From Siphonodentalium dalli (taxonomy: Eukaryota > Mollusca > Scaphopoda > Gadilida > Siphonodentaliidae): a DNA stretch of 64,000 nucleotides. The stretch lies in the NCBI GenBank assembly GCA_032622095.1, contig CP136067.1, positions 94,354,707-94,418,706 on the forward strand. Direction: 5' to 3'. Numbering within the stretch: the first letter of the stretch is position 1; each line of letters starts with the position of its first letter. The notes beneath the pieces are model-generated. The model made no database searches. It had not been told where the DNA came from and saw nothing but the letters and a program-made list of their open reading frames with translations. Below, piece after piece: positions 38,764-49,479 of the stretch. The translations under genes were made by a program, and so were the position numbers.

Positions 38764-39947
38764 CAGGGATGTGGCTAGAGGGGGGGGGGGGGTGAGTGGG
38801 GGGGGGTGTCTCACCCCCCCCCCCCAGCAGAGAGCTATATTTTCAATAGTTGGAAATTTCTTACCTGCCACAACGAAATTTCACACCAACAATAGGTTGA
38901 AAATGTTCTTGTAGTTTGATTATAAAACAATTTATTGGGGGAATTTATTGTTTTTCGACCAATATTTGCATATGTTCCTATTTTTGGTCAAAAATTTTGA
39001 CAGAAATGGTCATCAGTTGGAAATTTTCCAACCTTAGGGGGGTGACCGGTTGGAAATTTCCAACACTTGGAAAACTTGTGTCCTGGTCTCTCCCCCGTGA
39101 CCAGTCAAAAACTTCTAGTTAATTTAAGAAAACAATATTGTCATACAATTGGTCAACATTGTCATTGGAATTGTCATCAGTTGGAAAATTTCCAACCTAA
39201 GTGGGGGTGTAGGGTTTGAAATTTCGAACAGTAGGAAGGCTTGAGGCTAGTCTAGATGTTAGGATTTTGCGATTTTCTTGTTCAGATTTCAAAATTTTCG
39301 CACACCGGGCCGAACCATGGTCGGCCCGGTGTGTCATTGCCCCATTCACATGGCCAATACAAAACTGCTAATTAGTTTAGCAAAACAATATTTTACTACA
39401 TTTGGTCAAACTTGTAGACATAAATGGTCATCAGTTGAAGAATTTTCCAACCTGAGGGGGAGTATGAGGTTTGAAATTTCCAACACTAGGAAAGCTTCAG
39501 TTGAGGCCAGTCTTGATGCTAGGATTTGCGATTTTCTTGTATAGTTTTCAAAATTTTCTCACACCGGGCCGAACAACCATGGTCGGCCCGGTGTTTCCTG
39601 GTCTGTTGTCGGTAGCTGTGTGCATTTGTCTGGAATTAGATCACTAGTTGTTTTTTTGGGGGCAATTTTCAGGTTAAAATATCTTAATGTTCTCATACTG
39701 GGAAAATAGAAGCATGGCTTATGAATATATAGGAAATTAGGCCTGAGCATGAGGTACAAGGGGGGGGGTGCAAATGGAAATATGCAAAAAGTTGTGTTGG
39801 TACGATTCCGACTCAAGGGGGGGGGGGGTGCAAATGGAATTATGCAAAAAGTTGTGTTGGTGTGATTGCGACTCAAGGGGGGGGGTGCAGTTTGGAAATT
39901 CCCAAGGTGGACACCCCCCAGCGGAGACCATCTAGCCACATTCCTGG
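38764..39947. mobile_element. Family Q poly-G/poly-C element, copy 2
   Basis: CAGGGATGTGGCTAGAGGGG and inverted TCTAGCCACATTCCTG. Two CACACCGGGCCGAAC...GGCCCGGTG hairpins (39299-39335, 39560-39596). G runs near both ends. Pieces of the family also at 50680-50830 and 52630-53180. Confidence 0.8.
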
Positions 39948-40140
39948 TCATAGGTTGTAGGTATGCCCACCCGTGGACAAGAATCAATCTCTTGTTTTGT
40001 TTCATGAAAACCCTCCTTGTGAATACCAGACCATTCCAATGTACGCTTTTGCAAATGACTGGGGAAATCATTTAGTATAGAAAGGGTTAACACTATACTG
40101 ATAATGTATATATGGAACATTGTATCCATCAGGTTGGTAG

Positions 40141-40172
40141 CCCCCCCCCCCCCCCCCCCACCCCCCCCCCCC
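40141..40172. repeat. C run of about 30 bases with one A
   Basis: A near-homopolymer tract. 40175-40980 otherwise shows no gene; a second C run is at 40879-40891. Confidence 0.9.
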
Positions 40173-40983
40173 ATGCACACTAACTGACTCTGTTATCAGT
40201 TTCATTCATTCATATTTCAGTTTGTTAGCCATTTGAACCTCGCATATATCCACAATGGTATAAATATATTCACGGGACGTACGCGATAACTATGTTACTA
40301 CCCATCCATTGATGCTGATGATAACGGAACAAAAAACAACGCAAGCAATCAGTATTGAGCTGTTATCAGTTGTAAAACATCACCGGGTATGTAAAGAAAC
40401 AATTACTTCCTATACAGGATGACCTCATACATTAACAAAATATTCAGAAGATATATATAACGATGTATTCCTCTGGTGTTGGCCCTCCCCCACACCACTG
40501 CCTCCGGTATCAGTTTCATACATTCATATTAACATAGTTCAGTTTCTTAACCATATTCATATTCTAACTATGAATAGATTGGAGACATCCCACTATTTTG
40601 GGATTCCCTTTGTAAGAATAGATATTTCTTACCTGTTATATAGTGTATATAAGCTAGGTTTATCGCTAATATGATCATTTCATAAAGAAGATTTATTCCG
40701 ACTTGATCAAGATCTTTTTAAATTTTCTATAAGCATAAGACAGTTAAAAATGAACCATCTTACCATAGTGAATCTTCTAGCAAGTAAGTTACTTGTCTGT
40801 AGTTACTCTGCCGTAACATAATTATGTCTCCCAAAATGTCAGACCTTTTGGATGAATTGTTTATTAATGACATTTGGTGCACCCCCCCCCCCCAAACCAT
40901 CTTTGGTTGGAATTATCCAACTGGTATCTAAAACTTGTGCAACTGTTAGATACTTCAAAGTAGGAAAATATTCTATTTTTGTC

Positions 40984-42131
40984 AAAAAAAACATTCATTT
41001 AGTGATATCACATATTCGATTTTTATGATATCACATTTTGTGATATCACTTATTCGAATTTGTGATATCATATATTTATTTTGTGATATCAATAATTCGG
41101 GGGGGACGTATTTATTGATATAACTAAATGCATTTAGTGATATCATAAAAATAATTACTGATATCATAATATGAATTTATGATATCACAAAATCGAATTA
41201 TTGATATCAATAAATGCTTCCTATTTTGTGATATCATATATTCGATTTTATTATATCTTAAATTCATTTTATGATATAATTAATTCGAATTAGTGATATC
41301 ATATATTTATTTAGTGATATCGATCAATACTAGCTATTTTATGATATCAGGTATTAGATTTTATTATATCACTAATTCACGGGGTGCCGTTCTTCAATTT
41401 ATCACCTATTTAGTAATATCAATAATTCATTTTATGACATTACTAAATGAATATGTTATATCACAAAATCGAATATATGATATCATTAAATATTTTTATT
41501 ATATCACAAAATGATTTTAAGATATCACTTATTCCAGTTTGTGATATCATAAATCCATTTTTTTAATATCATAACTTCGAATTATTGATATCACAAAATA
41601 GTAAGCATTTAGTAATATCAATAATTCGATTTTGTGATATAATAAAATGTTGAGGAATTATTGATATTACAAAAATAAATTCAAGATATCACAAAATGGA
41701 ATTAGTGATATCATAAATTAATTTGTGATGTCACAAATTCGAATATATGATATCACAGAATAAGTATAAGCAGTTAGTGATATCAATCATTCGATTTTAT
41801 GATGCCATAAAATGATTTAATGATATCACCAAATGTTGAAGGAATAGTAGTCTAGCTATGCGATTTTCTATTTATTGACATTACATAATTAATTAGTGAT
41901 ATCACAAATTAAATTTTATGATATTACATAGTTCAATTTTGTGATATAATTTTTTTTATTTATGATATCACAAATTGGAATTTTTGATATCTTTAAAATC
42001 ATTTTGTGATATCATAAAATATTAATGATATCATATATTTGATTTTGTGATATCATATATTCATTTAGTGATATAATTAATGAATTATTGATATCACAAA
42101 ATAGGTAATAAATATAAGAACGGCGCCCCAT
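40984..42131. repeat. GATATC array, ~22-bp spacing, with foldback ends
   Basis: TGATATCA or close variants recur every 15-23 bp about 50 times, with linkers such as AATTCGAATT and AAATGCATTT that are themselves palindromic. GGGGTGCCGTTCTT (41380) is inverted at 42118-42131 (AAGAACGGCGCCCC), suggesting a 750-bp foldback core inside the array. Confidence 0.85.
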
Positions 42132-42353
42132 AAATCTAATGTTGTGGCATGAAATTCCTAACTATTGACAATTTGGACCAAAATGGAGGGAGTTGAGGGA
42201 GCCCTCCTCGTGTCGCAACGTCTCTGTTGTTATATCAAATGCGCCCAACAAATATATTAACTCACCTTCTTATCTACAAGATGTTTTAGTCAGTCACAGG
42301 ACAGTGTTATCTTTGTATCCTTCGTGTTGAGCCAACAGATGGGACCCGAGATT

Positions 42354-42362
42354 GGATTTTCC
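42354..42362 (+). promoter_or_regulatory. Possible Rel/NF-kB-like site GGATTTTCC
   Basis: A nine-base word resembling insect Rel sites lies about 120 bp upstream of the predicted start of transcription of the cytokine-like gene. A 9-mer can arise by chance in AT-rich DNA. Confidence 0.25.
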
Positions 42363-42451
42363 ACCATAAATTTTATCTGAAAATAGCTGGGTGTTCTTCC
42401 ACTGAGCCAATAATATCAATTTAATTTTAATACCGATTCAAAAATGAATGT

Positions 42452-42457
42452 TATAAA
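42452..42457 (+). promoter_or_regulatory. Possible TATA box of the cytokine-like gene
   Basis: TATAAA lies 74 bases before the ATG. An initiator-like TTCATAAC about 30 bases downstream (near 42482) would give a 5' leader of about 45 nt. TATA promoters are common for inducible immune genes. No transcript evidence is available. Confidence 0.4.
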
Positions 42458-42525
42458 TTCATTTCCGCAGCTGCTTTTTATTCATAACGGACAATTCACG
42501 AAGGGAAAACATATCAAGTTTAAAG

Positions 42526-42547
42526 ATGGCAGAGCATACAGAACAAG
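42526..42547 (+). CDS. Cytokine-like gene exon 1 (coding part, MAEHTEQ)
   Basis: The ATG is in good context (A at -3, G at +4) and is followed by seven codons and the donor CAAG|GTAATT in phase 1. It joins exon 2 as g|tt, Val8. The peptide is not a signal sequence; an alternative first exon carrying one is possible and was not found. Confidence 0.7.
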
Positions 42548-45500
42548 GTAATTTTCACACTTGATTTGAATACATGTACGTAGGTTGGGAAAATAATTTG
42601 GGGCTTATTTATATCCTCTATAGAAATGACAGCACACTTGCCCGCACTACCCCTCTAGATTTACGACATTCATATGCATTCTCTCTTATTCCCCCATAAC
42701 GAGTTATGGGCGGTATAGAGGAATCAGATTAATTGTCCGTCCGTCCGTAGACGCAAATTTATCCGAGCTTTTATTCCTACATTTTTAAATAATTTTTTTT
42801 TAAACCTGAAACATGTATTTAGTGCCATGTGAACAAGTGCACCTGCGATTATGGGGTCTGTCCGACTTTTGTGTGTGGAGTTATCCCCCTTTTTCGACTT
42901 AAAATTGTTCACAACACTCCAATCAGTATGTCAGTCCATTTATGTGTTCGTCCGACTTACCTTTCCAGAGCATAACTTGAGTGAGTAAAACATTTTCCAC
43001 ATTGGCTACCATGAGGGTATTCTTAGTCGCATTGGAACAACCCACCTCAAGTTTAGGCTGTTTATATCCATTAGCGTGCAGTTTCGTTTATTTTTCTTTC
43101 AGTTGCGACTTTGCTGCCAGAAGGAACACATTGCTTTCGTCTGCCATACACAACAAATTCAACAACAGTAAAAACAACAATAACAACACCAACAAAAACA
43201 ACAGTGACTCTTCAACCTTCCATCGCAGACAACGAGAAGCTTAACACGCACGGTGAAGATGGAAACCCACACGTTGCTTCTGAAAAGCTTGCCCGTGATA
43301 TCACTTTCAAATATTTACCAAGAAAGTTCATCAAAACATTTACGGCAACCATGGCTGGCGGTTATCATAGTAACGAAACCACATCTACTACCAACGTACC
43401 TCGTTCCTCATTTCGGATTTCAACAGTTGGTTTCCAGGGTGTGACACCAGCGCCACCGCCAAGGGCAGAATCCATGGAAACATCCGAACCAAACGACAAT
43501 GGTCTGCCCCAGCAACATTCGTTGAGGTCCGGGTTGACATTGAACATTCTTAATAGTCTGACAACCCTGTGTAGAGAAATCGTTAATGTGGCTATTAACA
43601 AATATAAGGTAAGAAAAAAATACAAATAAATATATTCAGTTCATCTTAACCTAACGATATTGTGTTTCTTCCGGAACACAATTGCATCAATAACATATTG
43701 TTTTATCAAGCCCGATTAAGTATGGAGAATGGTACATATCATTTGATATGGTAAAGACCATTTTATTTTAGAGTTATTCATCTTCATCCGCAATTTGGTC
43801 CGAGACCCATTCTCGTCGACTTTTCACAAGTATCGGTGGTGAAAAATAATAGATTTCAAAAATCGATATCTGATCACTCTGAGCTTTGATGGGTGGGTTC
43901 CTCGACTCGAATTAAATATTTTTACCCCCCCCCCCCCTCCGAAGCCATAGAAATAGTTAATTCGGATTATTCATATGTAACCGTTCGGTAGTATTTTATC
44001 TTATCAATGTACTTACACAGTGTAGCCTTATCAGTGTACTTACACAGTGTATCCTTCTCAGTGTACTTACAAAGTGTAGCCTTATCAGTGTACTTACACA
44101 GTGTATCCGCATCAGTGTACTTACAGTTTAGCCTGATCAGTGTACTTACACAGTGTAGCCTGATCAGTGTATTTGTATAGTGTAGCCTGATCAGTGTACT
44201 TACACAGTGTAGCCTGATCAGTGTATTTGTATAGTGTAGCCTGATCAGTGTACTTACACAGTGTAGCCTGATCAGTGTATTTGTATAGTGTAGCCTGACC
44301 AGTGTACTTACACAGTGTACTTACACAGTGTAGCCTTACCAGTGTACTTACACAGTGTAGCATTATCAGTGTAGCCTTATCAGTGTACTTGTACAGTGTA
44401 GCATTCCCAGTGTACTTACACAGTGTAGCTTTATCAGTGTATTTACATAGTGTAGCCTTATCAGTGTACTTACACAGTGTAGCCTTATCATTGTACTTAC
44501 AGTGTAGCCTTTTCAGTGTACGTACACAGTGTTGCTTATTTTATGGTTTATCAGTGTACTTACACAGTGTATCCTGATCAGCGTACTTAACGGTGTAGCA
44601 TTATTAGTGTACTTACACAGTGTAGCCTTATCAGTGTACTTACAGTGTAGCACTGTGTAGCCTTATCAGTGTACTTACACAGTGTAGCCTTATCATTGTA
44701 CTTACACATTGTAGCCTTACCAGTGTATTTACACAATGTGGCCTTAGCAGTGTACTTACACAGTGTATCCTTTATATCAGTGTACTTACAAAGTGTAGCC
44801 TAATCAGTGTACTTACATAGTGTAGCTTTATCACTGTACTTACACAGTGTAGCATTATCAGTGTACTTACACAGTGCAGCCTTATCAGTGTACTTACACA
44901 GTGTAGCCTTATCAGTGTACTTACACAGTGTAGCTTATTTTACGGTATCATTTCAGTCGTATTCCGGACTTGATGAATATTTCATTGAGATGACATCACA
45001 GAAGTTAAACACATCTCTACCAAACCTGTATGCACAAAAAGGAGCGCGGGATACAACCAGGGAACCAAATATGGTATGTTGTTTGCATTAAAGTTGTTTA
45101 AAAATCAAAGCAATTATGCATCTCACCCACGCCACCATGCAGTCTCCGTGTATCGAAAACAACGTTAATATAAATTATTCCTAGTTTCTGTTTTAGTTAA
45201 TGTAAAGAAGTTGCATACAGTCAGCTGCAATACCACAATCCTTCACAGTTTGTTACGTCAGTGGTTGGAAGTTATTATCAAAATCAATCTTGAGGTACTC
45301 AATCAGTGTTCGCGCTGTTGGTAGCCAAATTAGCCAATGGCTAATCTTTTTCGAATTTGGCTAATAAAAATTTCATTTGGCTAAACTTTTTTTAACCCAA
45401 ATGGAGACTGAAAGCATGGGGCCAGAAAGCTAATTAATAAAAGCGCTCAATAGATCGACATTCAAGACGAAGTATAGGTGACGAAATTTTTTCTTTATTT

Positions 45501-48479
45501 TCGTATAAAGGGAAACCCGATCGACAACTCTATCAACCAAGCGATCACAAAGTGATATGCAATCATCTTTAGTTTTCACAAGACGGACATTCAAAGACGC
45601 ATGGACATAAAACCGATGAATTATGACAATGTGAAGAAAGCAATGTTTTGTAAAGTGCATTGACGCCGGTATATAAGCAATTTGTTCGTAACAGGCTGTT
45701 TTAATCTGGAGAAAGATTACGTCACTCTGCACTAAGCATTATTAATTTTTACATTTAATCCCCTAATCCCCCAGTCAGCCCATTGTCTGTCTGGTCACTC
45801 ATGCCGCTCCTGCACAATGCATGTTTATGATGACATTGTATTTATGACGGTCGAGGTTTATGAGCATCAAGTGTAAGACAACAGCTTAATCAGCCAAATG
45901 TGAATCACGACATATATATTTTGTGGCTATTTGTCGTCAAGACCGATACAGTCAAAATAATATGCATGCTTTTATGACAGATTGTAATTTGATAATGGCG
46001 TAACAATATTAAGAGTAACTCAATCCGATCAACAACAATATTTCCTCAAAATACGCTTTTATAGTTATCAAAATCGATTAATTACAACCAAATGATGCAA
46101 ACCGCTGTCAACTATGATAAAATAATCCCGAAAACGTGTTATTTATCAACATGTTGTTCAACGAAATATGGCCGTAAGATCACTTGATTATCACGAAATT
46201 TTTCCGTATTACCACTTGATATTAGAGTTATCCATCTTCGTCCGCATTTTTCCCGAGACGGTCACCGTGACGATTTTTTTCCAGGCCACAAATAAGTACA
46301 TATCTCGAGAAATAACAAATTAAAAAAATCGATATCTGATCACTCTGAGTTTGGTGGGTTCCTCGACTCGAATAAAATATTGTTTTACCCCCGAAGTCAA
46401 AGAAATAGTAATTTGGGATCATTAATTCGGATTATGCATCTTTAACGCGTATTGTTAGTGTAATAGATTGTCTAACAAATAAGCTCCAAATCATTTGTTC
46501 CGTTTGATATATATATATGCCAGTTGTTGAATATAATACCACATGTACTGCTGAACTTCTAGACAGAGAAACGCCCTGTCGTTTCCCATGTAGGCATCTT
46601 AAGATAAATAACCAGTCCAAATTTACGGGGAAAACATTCTTAACCAATCTTGAAATAAGCCATGCACCCCCTTGCATGTTACCATATAAAATAAAATACA
46701 TGTTACCATATTTGATTCCAGGATGTCTTGCGGAAATTAGCAGAATTTGTGAAGTCGCATCATTTATATTTGGTGAACATTTTGGAAATGTATCAGAGCG
46801 ACTGTCGACCAAGTGGCAGACGAGATAAATTCGGAGATTTTTGGTGCTCTTGTAACCAGGTTGCCGGAATTCTAGAGGCGATGGGAAGACAACTCCACGA
46901 TCAAATACAAAAACTGGTAAGTGTCACCAGATCTAGAGACAATACAAAAATATCCTTGAATCTTATAGACTACCCCTCAATATAATCTATTCCGTGCACA
47001 TGAATTACAGTTACTGCACCATTTATATGTCATAATAATATAGATATCGGGCATTATAACGCTATATATGAGACTCATAATATTGTGACTAATCGAAATA
47101 ATTGTAAAGGAGGCATATACATGTATACATGCATATATGATGAATCAAAACCAATATACGCCTTTCTACATTGCCCGTACATTTTGGTCCCGACAGCTTG
47201 TGTGAAAACTTCTTATGACAAATATGTCGTTTTTATTTTCTCCTTATTTGACCGGGGGGGGGGGGAATTCCGGCACGTATGCCGGGGTGGGTGGGTGGTC
47301 AAAGCCACCAACAAGCAATTTTTTTCGCAACTAGTGTTTTGGCAATGAGTTGGGCTTCAAAACCACTTTGAATGAGAGAAATAATGTAATTCATAGGTAA
47401 ACTGTTATCGTGTTGTATTTTGTTGCAAATTTTGAAATCCAAGATGGCCGCTGGCAGCCATGTTTTTTTGGCCGAATGACCTCAAAATTACTCATTCCTA
47501 TTTACATGTCCATGATAAATAGTATGCACAGAAATTCATATACAGCTGTTTACAGTGATTTCCCCCCGCAAATCTCTGTTTTAGTGTTAAAAAGGGGGTG
47601 GGTGTCAAAAAATGGTTGGAAAAAACTGCCGAAAACGGAAAAAAAATTGGCGGTGGGGGTGGGTGGGTACAACAAATGATCGAAAGGGAAAAAATGCCAT
47701 ACGTGCCTGAAATTGTTTTCCGACCCCCCCCCCCCCCCCGATTTGACTTTCAAAAAGGCTTTGGTCATCTTGCAAGGGCACTTCTCTGACTTGATTTCTG
47801 TCATTCTGGTGTGCTAGGTTTTGGCGCCCACACACCCTGGACTAGTGTTACCTGGTAGACAACAACTTACCAATTTTGGTTACCCATATATACACAGCAC
47901 GACACGACGTGTAAATGGGTTTGTCGATACGGCACGAGTGCTGTCGCGGAAGGATAGAACGAGAGGCGCTTGCGCCTCGAGTTCTATCATTCCGCGACAG
48001 CACGAGTGCCGTATCGACAAACCCATTTACACATCGTGTCGTTCTGTGTTTATTACACGCTTCGCATCCTAGAATCCGTGCATTAAAATACAGGATTAGA
48101 AGGTTTATTTAGGCTCATACAGGGCGTGTTAGTCATGTGTGATGATTCTTTTATTTAAATAGTTACATGCAGTTTCATGGTTGAGGCGAACGTCATGTAC
48201 GTCATTGTACGTCAACGAGAAGTGTATGGAACGTTCGTTCCATACGGATTTGTAAATATGGAACAGCAATAACACTGTACTTCTAGGAACAAGCGTGTAA
48301 TAAAAACAATATTCTATCCACAGAACGCACATCATGCAGGAGAGATTCCGTTCTCGCGAGAAACAGCCTTGATTCACAGCCACCAAGAATTCGGGCAGTA
48401 CGCCGTCACAGAACTGAAGGCTCTCGAGAAACAGTTACCGCTAATAGAACACACCCTGCACGCGATGGTCGAAGAATGA
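42526..48479 (+). CDS. Candidate long-chain four-helix cytokine (IL-6/G-CSF-like gene plan), 5 exons, 331 aa
   Basis: Exons 42526-42547, 43103-43608, 44957-45073, 46722-46916 and 48324-48479 join at good GT-AG sites in phases 1-0-0-0 for 996 nt. Residues 1-150 look disordered, Thr-rich at 25-45, with no signal peptide visible. Residues 150-331 are helical: about 152-185 (helix A, ending in exon 3), 216-240 (B, LRKLAEFVKSHHLYLVNIL), 254-281 (C), 296-329 (D), with Cys at 164, 243, 257 and 259. Phases 1-0-0-0, a tiny first exon, and A / AB loop / B+C / D on exons 2-5 are the plan of vertebrate IL-6, G-CSF, EPO and growth hormone genes. Similarity such as LP..YAQKGA before helix B is weak. The gene model is well supported; the cytokine assignment is inference. 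Alternative: an unrelated helical protein. Confidence 0.8.
43103..43608 (+). CDS. Cytokine-like gene exon 2 (disordered N-terminus plus helix A)
   Basis: The acceptor TTTTTCTTTCAG and donor AAATATAAG|GTAAGA bound 506 nt. The exon encodes a Thr/Ser/Asn-rich stretch (NSTTVKTTITTPTKTT), a Pro-rich patch (TPAPPPR), and ends with an amphipathic helix LNILNSLTTLCREIVNVAIN that I assign to helix A. The long disordered stretch is unusual for this family. Confidence 0.85.
43760..43972. mobile_element. Family C fragment in cytokine-like gene intron 2
   Basis: GAGTTATTCATCTTCATCCG, GGGTGGGTTCCTCGACTCGA and GAAGCCATAGAAATAGT are family C words; the ends are lost. Confidence 0.7.
44001..44944. repeat. 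27-bp VNTR (CAGTGTACTTACACAGTGTAGCCTTAT)
   Basis: About 33 units, some shortened or carrying ATTTGTATAG variants. It fills most of intron 2 of the cytokine-like gene and ends about 12 bp before exon 3. Apparent ORFs here are repeat artefacts. Confidence 0.95.
44957..45073 (+). CDS. Cytokine-like gene exon 3 (AB-loop equivalent)
   Basis: 39 codons, phase 0 on both sides, acceptor TATCATTTCAG and donor AATATG|GTATGT. The sequence SYSGLDEYFIEM then LNTSLPNLYAQKGA resembles the loop exon of IL-6/G-CSF in size and position. A 27-bp VNTR ends about 12 bp before the exon. Confidence 0.82.
46013..46441. mobile_element. Family C MITE in cytokine-like gene intron 3
   Basis: TTAA|GAGTAACTCAATCCGATC... 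to ...ATTCGGATTATGCATC|TTTAA; central GGTTCCTCGACTCGAATAAA. Diverged. Confidence 0.7.
46722..46916 (+). CDS. Cytokine-like gene exon 4 (helices B and C)
   Basis: 65 codons, phase 0 on both sides, acceptor TTTGATTCCAG and donor AAACTG|GTAAGT. Two predicted helices are separated by a short loop CRPSGRRDKFGD, then FWCSCNQVAGILEAMGRQLH. The loop and GDF before helix C recall CNTF/IL-6 family layout, by eye only. Confidence 0.88.
47260..47800. repeat. Poly-G/C foldback-like pieces in intron 4
   Basis: AAAGGGGGTGGGTGTCAAAAAA and GGCGGTGGGGGTGGGTGGGT resemble 60990-61100 and 59745-59805 (GGGGGTGGGTGTCAAAAAAT; CGCGGTGGGTGGGTGG). G and C runs of 10-17 occur. Confidence 0.6.
47892..48048. repeat. 157-bp near-perfect hairpin in intron 4
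   Basis: Arms of about 70 bp: CACGACACGACGTGTAAATG / CATTTACACATCGTGTCGTT, then GTCGATACGGCACGAGTGCT / AGCACGAGTGCCGTATCGAC. The tip is GAGGCGCTTGCGCCTC. CpG-rich. Probably a MITE; transcribed it would fold as a long hairpin. Confidence 0.9.
48324..48479 (+). CDS. Cytokine-like gene exon 5 (helix D)
   Basis: Acceptor TTCTATCCACAG, then 51 codons and TGA. Hydrophobic positions F303, V308, L311, L314, L318, I321, L325 and M328 make a long amphipathic C-terminal helix, the receptor-binding helix in class I cytokines. Pro319 inside it is atypical. The FxxK motif of LIF/CNTF is not present (FGQY instead). Confidence 0.87.
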   Translation, partial: NAHHAGEIPFSRETALIHSHQEFGQYAVTELKALEKQLPLIEHTLHAMVEE

Positions 48480-48716
48480 TGATCGAACTCCAGAAGTGAT
48501 TGGAAATAGATCTGTAATTCATTGCCTCATTCCAACCCTCATACATCCCGCTACCGTATATGGTTATACTGCATGGCCTTCCTGTCCTCCTTCAATTGGG
48601 GGGGGGGGTGTCCACTCTTCATTGAATGGCAGATTATGGCAAGAAATACCTCACCATGTGTATATGAGTCAAAACAGCATGGTTATATATTGCCTATACT
48701 CGTTGCAGTATCTTAA

Positions 48717-49165
48717 AGTACTCAATCCGATTAAACACCCCTAAATTACTATTTCTTTGGCTTTGGGGGTAAACAATATTTGATTCGAGTCGAGGAACCT
48801 ACCCATCAACGCTCAGAGTGATCAGATATCGATTTTTGAAGTTTGGTATTGTTGTGGCCCAGAAACACGCCGTCAAAAGGATGGTCTCGGTCAAAATTGC
48901 GGATGAAGATGGATAACTCTAAAACAAGTGGTAATACGGCAACATTTCATGAATACTCAAGTGATAATACGGCGATATTTCGTTGAACAAAATGTTGATA
49001 AATAACGAGTTTTGGGAGTTTTGATACCACAGTTGACAGTGGTTAACATTATTTTAATCGATTTTAATCGATTCTGATAACTAAAGCGTATTTTAAAGAA
49101 ATGTTGTTGTTGTTGTTGTTGTATCTTGATGATATAAGGAGACCCTCTGATCGGATTGAGTACCT
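48717..49165. mobile_element. Family C MITE just downstream of the cytokine-like gene
   Basis: TTAA|AGTACTCAATCCGATTAAAC ... ATCGGATTGAGTACCT|TTAA, starting about 240 bp after the stop codon. The upstream gap 48480-48715 may be 3' UTR; no AATAAA seen. Confidence 0.85.
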
Positions 49166-49258
49166 TTAATATGATCTTGGTCCTGGAAATTACTTTATAA
49201 TGCTGTAATTTACCAAAAGACTGCCTATTCAGCATTTCTGTCAATACTTCTGACCAAT

Positions 49259-49375
49259 CCTGAGTTTAGTGTGTCTGTCATTTGCAGAATGGTCCCCAGA
49301 AGGTGATTTTAGTGATGCTATCCCGCATAGCGGGCTAGCATCACTAAATTCGCCCTCTGGGGACCTCATTTTGCA
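49259..49375. mobile_element. Family A single hairpin
   Basis: TTTAGTGTGTCTGTCATTTG then GCAGAATGGTCCCCAGAAGG and its inverse; only one of the two hairpins of the composite form is present. Confidence 0.8.
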
Positions 49376-49479
49376 TGTAAAATAAACAAACGATACATAT
49401 GTCGAAGATTGACGCGTGACATTGATTCAGTTACCTCCTCCAATCTAAACCTCTCCAATACCCGTTGTTCTACCGACAT

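Noticed and set aside
39559-40071. 170-residue minus-strand open frame
   Set aside because: It runs through poly-C tracts of a family Q element; proline runs and repeated TPPPLES blocks come from the repeat, with no splice or start context.
40984-42131. CRISPR-like regular array
   Set aside because: Animal DNA, degenerate palindromic units with no unique spacers of fixed length.
42981-43244. Frame MSKTFSTLATMRVFLVALEQ as a signal-peptide start for the cytokine-like gene
   Set aside because: It enters exon 2 in the wrong frame, so it cannot supply the N-terminus.
44121-45091. Repetitive frames such as CKYTDQATL and YLHSVALSV
   Set aside because: Translations of the 27-bp VNTR, open because the unit is a multiple of three.
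46517-46828. 103-residue plus-strand frame overlapping exon 4
   Set aside because: A different frame from the exon that fits phase 0 with both neighbours; it runs through the acceptor without splicing.
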